Shown here piece by piece: positions 18,093-27,101 of a DNA stretch of 64,000 nt; the stretch's first letter is position 1, and each line of letters begins with the position of its first letter. Below the pieces are notes generated by a model. The model saw only the letters and a list, made by a program, of their open reading frames with translations, was not told the DNA's origin and searched no databases. Both the position numbers and the translations under genes were made by a program. The stretch covers positions 924,001-988,000 of the forward strand of contig NC_010530.1 in assembly GCF_000069785.1 (NCBI RefSeq), written 5' to 3'. Origin of the DNA: Cupriavidus taiwanensis LMG 19424. GTDB taxonomy: Bacteria > Pseudomonadota > Gammaproteobacteria > Burkholderiales > Burkholderiaceae.

Positions 18093-18425
18093 AACTGTGC
18101 TTTTGGCAACAGTGAAAATGACCGCTTAGGGTCGCTCAGAGACGGCCGCGGCATCACTGTCAGCAGCCAGATGCCGCCCACGCGGGTGCTGATCCATAGC
18201 AACGCCGAGCGGGGAATGCCGTTGATGCTCGCGGCCCCCAGCGTTGCGCTGGACTTCCCCTGCGCGCGCTGGTGCGCGACGACTGCCAGGGAAGTACGTG
18301 GGCGAGCTTTCAAACCGCCGCGGAACTGGAAAGCGCTCAGCCATTGCCGGCCACGCCGCGCCGCCGGCCGTGGCGCAGCGGCTGATTCTTGACACGGGTG
18401 GGCGCGCAAGGCGCCCAGCGGTGAT
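18093..18425. other. Intergenic stretch, no gene seen
   Basis: 333 bp between the unrecognised membrane protein and the convergent oxidoreductase. Short open frames are present on the minus strand but lack ribosome binding sites and family resemblance. No clear hairpin with a U-tract was found. Confidence 0.5.
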
Positions 18426-19562
18426 TTACCCGGCCAGGCCCTTGTTGGGGTTGATCAGGTATTTCTCCCCCGTCGCGCGCTTGTTGTAGACGGCGATCAC
18501 CTCCAGGTCGAGCACCTCGGCCAGCGGAATCTCTTTCGAGTAGTGGCTGGCGAAGGTGGTCTTCAACTCCGCCATCACGCGTTGCTTCAGCGCGTTGGCC
18601 CGCTCGCGCCCGATCTTCTGCAGGAACGGGAACAGCAGCCAGCCGCCCATGCCCCACGCCATGCCGAAGTTGCGGTTGAACTCGGTCGGGCTTGTGTCCA
18701 GGCCGCCGTAGAGGTAGACCTGCTTGTGGGTGGTCGAGCCATAGCGGCTGTATTCGCGGGCCGTCTTGTTCAAGGCCGCTTCCATGCAGGTGAGGATCTG
18801 GCCGCCGAGCTTGCCGCCGCCCGTGGCGTCGAACGCGATCGTTGCGCCAGTGGCGGCGAGTGCCTCGGTGAGCTCATGCATGAACGTGGGCGACGCGGCG
18901 TTGCAGACGTGGATCGCGCCTTGTGCCTTGAGCAGGTCCACCTGCTCCTGCTTGCGCACGATGTTCACCAGCTTGATGCCATCCTTGAGACAGATCTGAT
19001 TGAGCATCTGGCCCAGGTTGGAGGCCGCGGCGGTGTGCACCAGGGCGCTATGTCCTTCGCGCCGCATGGTCTCGACCATGCCCAGTGCGGTGAGCGGGTT
19101 GACGAATGACGACGCGCCGTCAGCAGGCGTGGCGCCTTCGGGCAAGACCAGGCACTGGTCCGCGGAGATGCAGCGGTACTGCGAGTACATCGCGCCGCCG
19201 ATGGCAGCGACGGTCTTGCCCATCAAGGCTTGCGCCGCAGGGGACGAGCCTGCATCGACGACCACGCCCGCGCCCTCATTGCCAACCGGCATGGACACAT
19301 CCAGGCGGCCCGCCATGCTGCGCATCGCGCCTTCCGGAACGCGCGCGGTGACGATGGGGCGCTCGGCCGTGCCGCTGGCCTTGGCCGTGCTCATGTCGGC
19401 CGCACCGAACAGCAGGCCGAGATCGGACGGGTTGAGAGGAGAGGCTTCAATGCGGATGAGCACTTCATCCGGGCCAGGATGCGGCGTGTCGATGCTGTCT
19501 AGCGATAGCTCGAGTTCACCGCTGCTCTTGATTTTCGAACGAAGTTGAAGTGCGGTGTGCAT
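18426..19562 (-). CDS. Zinc-free MDR / NADPH:quinone-oxidoreductase-like protein
   Basis: 378 residues starting MHTALQLRSKIKSSGELELS. The start is fixed by AAGGAG eight bases before ATG 19562. The GroES-like part is IRIEASPLNPSDLGLLFG and the nucleotide-binding part VHTAAASNLGQMLNQICLK. No structural-zinc cysteines are seen. The C-terminal region (VYLYGGLDTSPTEFN, LDLEVIAVYNKRATGEKYLI) differs from crotonyl-CoA reductase types. The exact substrate is unknown. It is a stand-alone gene, divergent from the surE-like gene across a 413-bp gap. Confidence 0.85.
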   Translation of the reverse strand: MHTALQLRSKIKSSGELELSLDSIDTPHPGPDEVLIRIEASPLNPSDLGLLFGAADMSTAKASGTAERPIVTARVPEGAMRSMAGRLDVSMPVGNEGAGVVVDAGSSPAAQALMGKTVAAIGGAMYSQYRCISADQCLVLPEGATPADGASSFVNPLTALGMVETMRREGHSALVHTAAASNLGQMLNQICLKDGIKLVNIVRKQEQVDLLKAQGAIHVCNAASPTFMHELTEALAATGATIAFDATGGGKLGGQILTCMEAALNKTAREYSRYGSTTHKQVYLYGGLDTSPTEFNRNFGMAWGMGGWLLFPFLQKIGRERANALKQRVMAELKTTFASHYSKEIPLAEVLDLEVIAVYNKRATGEKYLINPNKGLAG

Positions 19563-19975
19563 TCGATGTCTCCTTGGTCTGTCGGTTTGCGGTGAGCGGG
19601 GCAGCTGCCTGGGGCTGTTTTCGCCAGCAGTCAGCAATGTAGCAAGTTCCTGCGAATCCCGTACTGGCCGGAAATTCAGAGATGGCCGGCCCGTGATTTC
19701 CATTGACGTGCCGGCAGTGCGGGCGGTGGCGGCGCGCGGCGCATTCGTCAATCCCCCGCACAGCACCCTTTGTTGTTCACGCAACTGTCATCAAGCGCGG
19801 TTAAGGTAGCGTCCGTCCACCACGGACGAAACAGGGCGCTGCGCCCGGCCCGCGCCACCTACATCGGCACGGCCTGCGCGGGCGCCCCGCCAGCCTCACC
19901 GGGCTGTCCGCCGTAACTTGCCTGCCGCGGGCACGCCACGCCCGCATTCCTGAACCGCTTCGACCTGCCACCGAC
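19563..19975. other. Divergent promoter region, no gene seen
   Basis: 413 bp between the divergent oxidoreductase and SurE-like genes. It should hold both promoters, though no clear sigma-70 pair stands out. A small perfect hairpin, CGTCCGT-CCACC-ACGGACG (19810-19828), is present; its role is unknown. Confidence 0.45.
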
Positions 19976-20929
19976 ATGAAATCCCGTCTGATCGCCGCGG
20001 CCTTGCTGGCCGCCACGGCGAGTCCCGCCTTCGCCCTGAACATCCTGCTGACCAACGACGACGGCCTGACCAGCAACCTGAAGGCGCTGTACGACGCGCT
20101 CAAGGGCGCTGGCCACAACGTCATCGTCAGCGTACCCTGCACCGGCCAGAGCGGCCGCGGCGCCGGCATCGTGATGTACAGCACCACGGTCATCGTGCCG
20201 GACAACGACAAGACCCAGGTCGAGGCCGAAGGCGGTTGCCACAACGGCGCGGCCAAGACCGGCGAGCCGGCGGTGGGGCCCTTCACCAAGGCGGGCTACA
20301 CCAACGGCGATTACCACTACGCGCACGGCACGCCGGTGATGGCAACCATGTACGGCCTGGACGTGCTGGCGCCGGCGCGCTGGGGCAAGGCCCCGGACCT
20401 GGTGCTGTCCGGCCCCAACGAAGGCCAGAACGTCGGCCGCATCGTCAACAGCTCGGGCACCGTCAGCAATGCGCAGTTCGGCGCGGCGCGCGGCATTCCG
20501 TCGATCGCGCTGAGCGCGGGCACCGACTCGGTCGACAATGCCGGGCTGGCCAGCCCGGTGTCCGGCGTGGTGGCGCAGCTGACCATCAAGCTGCTCGGCA
20601 CGCTGCAGGCCAAGGCCAACGGCGGCCCGCTGCTGCCGGCGGGGCTGGCGCTGAACGTCAACTTCCCGAATGCGCCGACGGCGGCCACGCCGTTTGCGTT
20701 CTCGCGGCATGGCACCTTCGACGCCTATGCGCTGAAGTTCAGCGGCACGGCGCCGTACGGGCTCGGCATCGGCGCCGGCGGCGGCACGCCGACGGCCGCG
20801 CAGGCCGAGGACGAGTCGGTGGTCTACAAGACCAAAACGGCCGTTACCGCCATGCAGATCGGCTTCGACCAGCGTCCCGCCGGCCAGCAATGGCTGCGCC
20901 TGCGCCTGGGTGAACTGTTCGGCCAGTGA
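19976..20929 (+). CDS. Exported SurE-like 5'/3'-nucleotidase (acid phosphatase)
   Basis: 317 residues. A signal peptide (MKSRLIAAALLAATASPAFA) is followed directly by NILLTNDDG, the SurE metal-binding motif (Asp28, Asp29), and later by SGPNEGQNVG, the second SurE signature. Cytoplasmic SurE is about 250 residues and has no leader, so this is a periplasmic or secreted variant acting on nucleotides or polyphosphate-type substrates (inference). Two inserts are visible, one around residues 75-110 with a Cys pair (VPCTGQSG, GGCHNG). A lipoprotein gene follows 11 bp downstream and probably belongs to the same transcript. Confidence 0.88.
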   Translation: MKSRLIAAALLAATASPAFALNILLTNDDGLTSNLKALYDALKGAGHNVIVSVPCTGQSGRGAGIVMYSTTVIVPDNDKTQVEAEGGCHNGAAKTGEPAVGPFTKAGYTNGDYHYAHGTPVMATMYGLDVLAPARWGKAPDLVLSGPNEGQNVGRIVNSSGTVSNAQFGAARGIPSIALSAGTDSVDNAGLASPVSGVVAQLTIKLLGTLQAKANGGPLLPAGLALNVNFPNAPTAATPFAFSRHGTFDAYALKFSGTAPYGLGIGAGGGTPTAAQAEDESVVYKTKTAVTAMQIGFDQRPAGQQWLRLRLGELFGQ

Positions 20930-20940
20930 GGCAGGTCCCG

Positions 20941-21594
20941 ATGAAACGCTTCATTTCCCTGTTTCCTCTGGCAGTCATGCTGGGGCTGGCCGCCTGCGGC
21001 GGCAACGACGCGCCCGGCAACGGCGCACCGCCCGCGACCGCGACCTTGTCCGTCACCGACCTGGATCCCGGTGCCTACGTCGTCAGCGTGGGCGATGCCG
21101 ACAAGCCCACCGTCGGCAAGTACTACGCCGGCACCGACGGCAGCCGCTACCTGGCGCTGGCCGATGCCGAAGACAAGGCCACGGTCATCTACCGCCGCGA
21201 CAAGGGCGGCAGCTGGGTCGCCGCACCGGGCGCGGACGCGTCCGCCAGCGTCAGGCTGCTGAGCCACGCTTCCGTGCCCGCGGCAAGCGTCGATCCCGGC
21301 AGCGTGGCCGGCGCTTACACCACGGTGCTGCCCTCGGGCGCCAGCGCCAGCTTCACGGTCACGGCAGAGGGCAAGATCGCGCCGGGCGCCTCGGCATGCC
21401 AGCTGTCGGGAACGCTCGCGGCGCAGGCCATGCCGAATACGCTGCGTCTGACGCTGTCCACGTCGGCCTGCGGCCCGCTGCCCGCCAGTGCCACCGGGGT
21501 GCTCGCCATCGATGCCGACTACCAGCCGGCCGCGTTCCGCCTGATGGCGGACGATGGCGGCCGCGTGGTGGACTTGTGGGCCTATCGCGACTGA
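20941..21594 (+). CDS. Putative lipoprotein of unknown function
   Basis: 217 residues. A type II signal peptide, MKRFISLFPLAVMLGLAACG, carries the lipobox LAAC with lipidated Cys at residue 19. The mature part is small, beta-rich and repetitive in theme (YVVSVGDADKPTVGKYYAGT, then ATVIYRRDKGGSW). I do not recognise the family. GAGGCAGG precedes ATG 20941. It lies 11 bp after the SurE-like gene, so a shared job at the cell envelope is likely. Confidence 0.75.
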   Translation: MKRFISLFPLAVMLGLAACGGNDAPGNGAPPATATLSVTDLDPGAYVVSVGDADKPTVGKYYAGTDGSRYLALADAEDKATVIYRRDKGGSWVAAPGADASASVRLLSHASVPAASVDPGSVAGAYTTVLPSGASASFTVTAEGKIAPGASACQLSGTLAAQAMPNTLRLTLSTSACGPLPASATGVLAIDADYQPAAFRLMADDGGRVVDLWAYRD

Positions 21595-21628
21595 GCAACG
21601 CCCCGACTGAGCGCTGCAGCCTGGCGCG

Positions 21629-22114
21629 CTAGTTCATCGCCAGGCTGCCCGCCAGCATTTGCTGCTCTGACGAGAGCTCGCGGATGGCCTGGTTCAGCGT
21701 CGCGGTCGTGGTGGTGATGGCAGCGCCCAGGGTGGCGATTTCCTGTTGCAGCACTGCAATGCGGATGCGCTTCTGGTCCGGCGTGCCGGTGGTGGCGTTC
21801 TTTGCCGCCTCCAGTTCCTGCAGCTTGCGCGCCAGCTGCGCGCGCAGTTCGCGCAGGCGCTTGATCGCATCCTTGGCCTGAACGGGCAGGCCGCTGTCGT
21901 CGACATCGCTGTTGTCGCGCACCGAAGCGGCTTGGTTGCCGCCGGCCAGCGCGTGGCCCGGGGCCGAGATATGGATCTCGGCACTGGCCGCAGGCCGGGT
22001 ACGAATCCCCGGCGCCTCGCTGGCGTTTTCACTGGCGGAGGCGGGCGGTGGCGCAGGCGTATCCATCGACACGGCAGCCGCTGCCTTGGCTGCAATCGGT
22101 TCGATCATTGTCAC
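21629..22114 (-). CDS. Coiled-coil protein of unknown function (possibly FlxA-like)
   Basis: About 161 residues. The second half is a strong coiled coil (AKDAIKRLRELRAQLARKLQ, then IRIAVLQQEIATLGAAI). The first half is Ala/Pro-rich and low in complexity. GTG at 22114 has AGGAG ten bases upstream, while ATG at 22108 is 16 bases from it, so the GTG start is preferred. The layout resembles FlxA-like proteins, but the match is by general character only. It is convergent with the lipoprotein gene. Confidence 0.55.
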   Translation of the reverse strand: MTMIEPIAAKAAAAVSMDTPAPPPASASENASEAPGIRTRPAASAEIHISAPGHALAGGNQAASVRDNSDVDDSGLPVQAKDAIKRLRELRAQLARKLQELEAAKNATTGTPDQKRIRIAVLQQEIATLGAAITTTTATLNQAIRELSSEQQMLAGSLAMN

Positions 22115-22473
22115 GGTGGTACTTCTCCTGGTTCGCCGGCGATGGGCAATCCGTCCTCGGAAGCTGCCGGCTCCAGGCGGATATCGGCTGCTTCGAGCGC
22201 CGACTTGAGCGCTATTGAGCCGCGGAAACAGCTGAGCTGATGCCGGAAACAGGTGTCGAGACGCGCTGAAACGTTGACGCACAGCCCGGATATCTCACGA
22301 CAGGCACGATGACGCGCCAATAGCGCGCCACCGCGTACGCACGGCTTCCGTCAGGCCGAAGTCTTCTTTCTCGAAACGTGAATTCACGTCGCCTGGCGGG
22401 CGATCTATCGTCACTCGATGCCGCGCCGGAACCCCATCACGGATGCATTGCGCGGCCGCACAAGGAGACGACG
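22115..22473. other. Divergent intergenic region, no gene seen
   Basis: 359 bp between the coiled-coil protein gene (minus) and the Bug gene (plus). It is expected to carry both promoters. I see no convincing open frame, palindrome or hairpin of note. Confidence 0.45.
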
Positions 22474-23442
22474 ATGAAGCAGGCTTTCAATCGGCTGTGG
22501 CTGGCGCTTGGTGTGGCCCTCACGGCCCCGGGCACAGCGCTGGCCGCATATCCCGACAAGCCGATCCGGCTGATCGTGCCGGCGGCCGCGGGCGGGACCA
22601 CGGATATCGTGTCGCGCCTGGTCGGCAAGCGCATGGGCGAGTTGCTGGGCCAGCCGGTGGTGGTGGAAAACCGCGCCGGCGGCGGTGGCATCATCGGCGC
22701 GCAGGCGCTCAGGCAGTCCGCCGCCGATGGCTACACCTTGATGATGGGCAATATCGGGCCCAATGCCATCAACTACAGCCTGTACCGCCATCTGCCTTAC
22801 CGCGCCGAGGATTTCGCGCCGATTACCCTGGTGGTGTCGGTGCCCAATGTGCTGGTGGTCAATGCCAACGTGCCGGCCCGTACCGTGGCCGAGCTGGTCG
22901 CGCTGGCCAGGGCGCAGCCCGGCAAGTATTCCTTTGCTTCCTCGGGCACGGGCCAGTCGGTCCACCTTTCCGGCGAGCTGTTCCGCAAGCGCACCGGCAC
23001 CGACCTGATCCACGTTCCGTACAAGGGTGCGGCACCGGCCGTGGCCGACCTGGTGGCGGGGCAGGTCACCATGATGGTGGACAACCTGCCCAGTTCCCTG
23101 CCGCATATCCGCTCGGGCAAGCTGCGCGCTTTGGCCGTGACCAGCGCCACCCGCGCGCCCGAGCTGCCCGATGTGCCCACCATGAAGGAAGCTGGCGTGA
23201 ACGATTTCCAGGTGACGGCATGGTTCGGCCTGGTGGCGCCGGCCGGCACGGCGCCGGAGGTGATCGACCGGCTGCAGAAGACGGTCGCCGGCATCCTGGA
23301 CGAGCCCGAAGTCAAGGCAAGGCTGGCGGAACTGGGCGGCATTCCTGGCGGGGATACGCCCGCGCACTTCGGCAGCTTCATCAAGAGCGAGCGCGAGCGC
23401 TGGGCACGCGTGGTCCAGGACACCGGCATTGCGCCGCAATAA
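22474..23442 (+). CDS. Bug-family (TctC-like) periplasmic solute-binding protein
   Basis: 322 residues with a signal peptide ending TAPGTALA. The mature protein opens YPDKPIRLIVPAAAGGTTDI, the hallmark of Bug proteins, followed by GQPVVVENRAGGGGIIGAQ. It binds a carboxylated small molecule in the periplasm for tripartite tricarboxylate transporters or for signalling. No tctA/tctB genes are nearby. AAGGAG precedes ATG 22474. It lies 49 bp before the CoA-transferase genes, which suggests that its ligand is the acid they activate (inference). Confidence 0.9.
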   Translation: MKQAFNRLWLALGVALTAPGTALAAYPDKPIRLIVPAAAGGTTDIVSRLVGKRMGELLGQPVVVENRAGGGGIIGAQALRQSAADGYTLMMGNIGPNAINYSLYRHLPYRAEDFAPITLVVSVPNVLVVNANVPARTVAELVALARAQPGKYSFASSGTGQSVHLSGELFRKRTGTDLIHVPYKGAAPAVADLVAGQVTMMVDNLPSSLPHIRSGKLRALAVTSATRAPELPDVPTMKEAGVNDFQVTAWFGLVAPAGTAPEVIDRLQKTVAGILDEPEVKARLAELGGIPGGDTPAHFGSFIKSERERWARVVQDTGIAPQ

Positions 23443-23491
23443 GCCAATACCGGCCGGCCGCGGCAGGCCCGGCCGTCACGAGACCTCCGAC

Positions 23492-24169
23492 ATGATCGAC
23501 AAGACTGTGGCATCACTGGAACAAGCGGTGGCCGGCATCCCCGACGGCGCCACCGTGCTGGTGAGCGGCTTCGGCGGCTCCGGCGTTCCCGGCGCGCTGC
23601 TTGACGCGCTGCTCGCCCGCGGCGCGCGCGGGCTCACCATCGTCAACAACAATGCCGGCAACGGCGACACGGGCATTGCGGCCCTGATACGCGCCGGGGC
23701 GGTGCGCAAGGTGATCTGTTCCCATCCGCGTTCGACCAATGCCGAAGCCTTTATCGAAGCCTACCGCGCCGGCAGGGTCGAGCTGGAATGCGTGCCGCAA
23801 GGCACGCTGGTGGAGCGCATGCGCGCCGCCGGCGCCGGGCTGGGGCCGTTCTTTACGCCGACCGCGTATGGCACGGCCCTGGCCGAGGGCAAGGAAACGC
23901 GCGAGATCGAGGGCAGGGGCTATGTGCTGGAGCAACCGTTGCGCGGCGATTTCGCGCTGGTCAGGGCGCACCAGGCGGATCGCTGGGGCAACCTTACCTA
24001 CCGCTATGCCGGCCGCAACTTCGGTCCGGTGATGTGCACCGCAGCCCGCCACACCATCGTCCAGGTCGATGAGATCGTGCCGCTCGGCACGCTGGCGCCA
24101 GAGCAGGTGATGACGCCTGGCATCTTTGTCCAGGCGGTCGTGCAGACAGGAGAACGCCATGCCGCATGA
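23492..24169 (+). CDS. 3-oxoacid (3-oxoadipate-type) CoA-transferase subunit A
   Basis: 225 residues of the class I CoA-transferase alpha subunit. The glycine-rich motif VSGFGGSGVPGALLDAL and the stretch IVNNNAGNGDTGIAALIR are family marks, as is the RWGNLTYRYAGRNFGPVM end. With subunit B it moves CoA from succinyl-CoA to a 3-oxoacid. The choice between 3-oxoadipate, acetoacetate or another acid cannot be made from sequence; no other pca genes are adjacent. It overlaps subunit B by 11 bp. Confidence 0.88.
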   Translation: MIDKTVASLEQAVAGIPDGATVLVSGFGGSGVPGALLDALLARGARGLTIVNNNAGNGDTGIAALIRAGAVRKVICSHPRSTNAEAFIEAYRAGRVELECVPQGTLVERMRAAGAGLGPFFTPTAYGTALAEGKETREIEGRGYVLEQPLRGDFALVRAHQADRWGNLTYRYAGRNFGPVMCTAARHTIVQVDEIVPLGTLAPEQVMTPGIFVQAVVQTGERHAA

Positions 24170-24851
24170 GACGCCGCAAGTCCGGCCACTGCCCCGGCTC
24201 AGCCGCCATGCCATGGCGCGCATCGTGGCGGCCGACATTCCGGATGGCAGCTACGTCAATCTGGGCATCGGCATGCCGACCCTGGTGGCGGACCAGTTGC
24301 CGCCGGACCGGGAGATCGTCCTGCACAGCGAGAACGGCATCCTCGGCATGGGCCGCGTGATCCGCGACGGCGCGGCCGATCCCGACCTGATCAACGCCAG
24401 CAAGGAACCGATCGCGTTGCTCGCCGGCGCTTCGATTTCCGATCACGCGATGTCCTTCGCCATGATGCGCGGCGGCCATCTCGACATTACCGTGCTGGGC
24501 GGCTTCCAGGTCTCCGCCACGGGCGACCTGGCCAACTGGTCGACCGGCGCCCCCGACGCGATTCCCGCCGTGGGCGGCGCCATGGACCTGGTAGCGGGCG
24601 CGGCCAGGCTGTTCGTGATGATGGAGCATGTCACCCGCGACGGCGAACCCAAGATCGTCGAGCGCTGCAGCTATCCCGTCACCGGCCTTGGCGTGGTGGA
24701 CCGCATCTACACGGACCTGGCGGTCATCGAGGTGCAGCCCGGCGGCGGGCTGCTGGTCACCGGGCTCGCCGAAGGCGTGTCATTCGAAACGGTGGCGGCG
24801 CTGAGCGGGGCGCCGCTGACGCTGCAGGCGCAATGCCGGGTGTTGCGCTAG
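24159..24851 (+). CDS. 3-oxoacid CoA-transferase subunit B
   Basis: 230 residues of the class I beta subunit. It starts near RHAMARIVAADIPDGSYVNL and has GIGMPTLVADQLP. SENGILGMG contains the catalytic Glu that forms the thioester. The region GGHLDITVLGGFQVSATGDL is also conserved. AGGAG lies nine bases before ATG 24159, inside the end of subunit A, so the two chains should be made in equal amounts. Confidence 0.9.
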   Translation: MPHETPQVRPLPRLSRHAMARIVAADIPDGSYVNLGIGMPTLVADQLPPDREIVLHSENGILGMGRVIRDGAADPDLINASKEPIALLAGASISDHAMSFAMMRGGHLDITVLGGFQVSATGDLANWSTGAPDAIPAVGGAMDLVAGAARLFVMMEHVTRDGEPKIVERCSYPVTGLGVVDRIYTDLAVIEVQPGGGLLVTGLAEGVSFETVAALSGAPLTLQAQCRVLR

Positions 24852-24942
24852 CCGAAGGGGGCGAACGCCGCCGTGCTGAAGGAATTGCCCTTTGGCTGGT
24901 GCCGGGGTTGAGCCTGCCCGCCGCGCATGGCAGGATACGCCG

Positions 24943-25383
24943 ATGCCTGCCGCGACCCCCGAGACCGTGCTGCGTGACCTGGCCCGCCTGCGCCGGGTCC
25001 GCGACCGCATTGACCGCGACTACGCCCAGCCCCTGGACGTCGAGGCGCTCGCACGCGGCGTCCATATGTCGGCGGGCCATCTCAGCCGGCAGTTCCGGCT
25101 GGCCTATGGCGAGTCGGTCTACGCCTACCTGATGACCCGGCGCATCGAGCGCGCGATGGCGCTGCTGCGCCGGGGCGACCTGAGCGTGACCGAGGTCTGC
25201 TTCGAGGTCGGGTGCTCGTCGCTGGGCTCATTCAGTTCCCGGTTTACCGAACTGGTTGGCGTCTCGCCCAGCAGCTACCGGCGCGACGCCGCGCGCCAGG
25301 CCGAGGGCATCCCGTCCTGCATCGCCCGGCAGGTGACGCGACCGGTCAGGAATCGAGAAGCGCCGGAGCCGTCGCCTGATTAG
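24943..25383 (+). CDS. Short AraC-family regulator (HTH only)
   Basis: 146 residues, essentially the two-HTH DNA-binding domain alone: LDVEALARGVHMSAGHLSRQ, later DLSVTEVCFEVGCSSLGSFS, then GVSPSSYRR. There is no effector domain. Such short AraC proteins are often found next to VOC proteins, as here (the VOC gene starts 74 bp downstream), and probably control that gene. The start ATG 24943 was chosen because the preceding sequence is not conserved-looking. Confidence 0.82.
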   Translation: MPAATPETVLRDLARLRRVRDRIDRDYAQPLDVEALARGVHMSAGHLSRQFRLAYGESVYAYLMTRRIERAMALLRRGDLSVTEVCFEVGCSSLGSFSSRFTELVGVSPSSYRRDAARQAEGIPSCIARQVTRPVRNREAPEPSPD

Positions 25384-25457
25384 ACTGCCTGCCGTGGATT
25401 CGCGAAGCGCCCCGGCGGCCGCGGCCACTGCTTCCCCACCCTTACCGGAGACTGATC

Positions 25458-25868
25458 ATGGACCTCACCATTCACTCGACCTTTCTTCCGCATTTCGATC
25501 CGGAGGCCTCGCTGGCGTTCTACCGGGACGCCCTGGATTTCGACATCCGCAAGGACGTCGCCTTCGGCGGCCACCGCTGGATCACCGTCGGGCCGAAGGG
25601 CAAGCCCGACACATCCATCGTCCTGTACCCGCCCAACGCTACCCCGGGCGTCACCGACGACGAGAAGCGCACCATCGCCGAGATGATGGCCAAGGGGACG
25701 TTCGCCATGCTGCTGCTTGGCGCCAAAGACCTGGACACCGTCTTCCGGCGCCTGCAGGACCGCGACGCCGAGATCGTCCAGGAGCCAACCGACCAGCCCT
25801 ACGGCGTGCGCGACTTCGCGGTGCGCGATCCGGCCGGCAACATGATCCGGATCCAGCAACTGCAATAA
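25458..25868 (+). CDS. VOC-family (glyoxalase-like) protein
   Basis: 136 residues with the beta-alpha-beta-beta-beta layout of vicinal oxygen chelate proteins: HFDPEASLAFYRDALDFDIR, then LDTVFRRLQDRDAEIVQEPT, and DFAVRDPAGNMIRIQQ at the end. GGAG lies seven bases before ATG. It could be a detoxifying enzyme or a bleomycin-type binding protein. Paired with the AraC gene just upstream. Confidence 0.85.
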   Translation: MDLTIHSTFLPHFDPEASLAFYRDALDFDIRKDVAFGGHRWITVGPKGKPDTSIVLYPPNATPGVTDDEKRTIAEMMAKGTFAMLLLGAKDLDTVFRRLQDRDAEIVQEPTDQPYGVRDFAVRDPAGNMIRIQQLQ

Positions 25869-25932
25869 GCCGAAGCGCCGGCTGTACGCCGGCCGCCGGG
25901 CTTGCGCCGCAGGTCATCGAGGCGCGCTCGGG

Positions 25933-26925
25933 TCATTCGATGGTGACCTTGCCATCCCTGACCAGGACGGCGAACCTGGTGGTCTCGTCTTGGATGCGCC
26001 GTGCAAACGCTTCGGGCGTGCTCGACATGGGTTCCGCGCCGGCGGCCAGCATGCGCTGCTGGAAATCCGGCGAATTCACGATCTTGACGATCTCGGCATT
26101 CAGCCGCGTGACCACCGGCTTTGGCGTAGCGGCGGGGGCGAGCACACCGAACCACGTGCCGATATCGAAGCCCTTGAGGCCGGACTCCTCCATCGTCGGT
26201 ACCTCGGGCAACGCGCTGGAGCGTTTCGCCGTGGTCACCGCCAGTGCCTTGAGCTTGCCGCCCTTGATGTGAGGCAGCACCGTGGTCAGTGTGTCGAATG
26301 ACATGGATACCTGGCCCCCGAGCAGGTCAGTGGTGAGCGGGCCGCTGCCCTTGTAAGGAACATGCAGTAATTTGACACCTGTGCTCGCCTGGAACTGGGT
26401 GCCGATCAGGTGTTGGGCGGTGCCGTTGCCATTGGAGCCGTACGACAGTTCCGGCGAGGCCTTCTTTGCCAGCGCGACCAGCTCGGCTACGTTCTTCGCC
26501 GGCGTCCTGGCGCTGTTGATGACCAGCACATTGGGCACCATTGCCAGCGTGGAGACCGGCGCCAGGTCCTTCTGGAAGCTGTAGGGCAGCTTCTTGTAGA
26601 CGGAGGTGGCGATGGTGTGGTGGACGGCGCCGATCAGCAGCGTATAGCCATCGGGCTTCGCCTTGACGACGTAGTCGGCGCCCACGGTGGCACCCGCGCC
26701 GGGCCGGTTCTCGACGATGACCGGCTGGCCCAGCGCCCTGGACAACTGGTCGCCGAGCGCGCGCGCCAGGATGTCGGTGGTGCCGCCCGACGGGAACGGC
26801 ACCACCAGGCTGATGGGTTTGGCCGGCCAGTCCTGTGCCGTTGCCGCGGTAGCGCTGCAAAGCCCGATGGCATAGAGCGACAGGCCGCAGATGCGGCGGA
26901 TAGTCCGGGTGGTGAAGCGATGCAT
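25933..26925 (-). CDS. Bug-family (TctC-like) periplasmic solute-binding protein, tartrate cluster
   Basis: 330 residues, signal peptide ending SATAATAQ. The mature protein opens DWPAKPISLVVPFPSGGTTD and continues GQPVIVENRPGAGATVGADY. AGGAG precedes ATG 26925. It is the last gene of the minus-strand run ttuC-ttuD-pyk, 176 bp after pyk, so a role in tartrate or related dicarboxylate capture is inferred. No membrane permease subunits are present. Confidence 0.88.
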   Translation of the reverse strand: MHRFTTRTIRRICGLSLYAIGLCSATAATAQDWPAKPISLVVPFPSGGTTDILARALGDQLSRALGQPVIVENRPGAGATVGADYVVKAKPDGYTLLIGAVHHTIATSVYKKLPYSFQKDLAPVSTLAMVPNVLVINSARTPAKNVAELVALAKKASPELSYGSNGNGTAQHLIGTQFQASTGVKLLHVPYKGSGPLTTDLLGGQVSMSFDTLTTVLPHIKGGKLKALAVTTAKRSSALPEVPTMEESGLKGFDIGTWFGVLAPAATPKPVVTRLNAEIVKIVNSPDFQQRMLAAGAEPMSSTPEAFARRIQDETTRFAVLVRDGKVTIE

Positions 26926-27101
26926 GGTTGTCTCCTGGGTTTTTTTGGTGGCGTCAATGCGTGAGGCTGGCTATGTCGATAGCCGGGTTGCGCGGCTTGC
27001 TGCGATCGGCCCGCAGCACTGGGTGGCCACGGCAGGATTGCCGCGTGAAGCGACGATCCCGCAGGTGCGCGCCTGGTGGATCACTGGCATAACGCGTCCC
27101 C

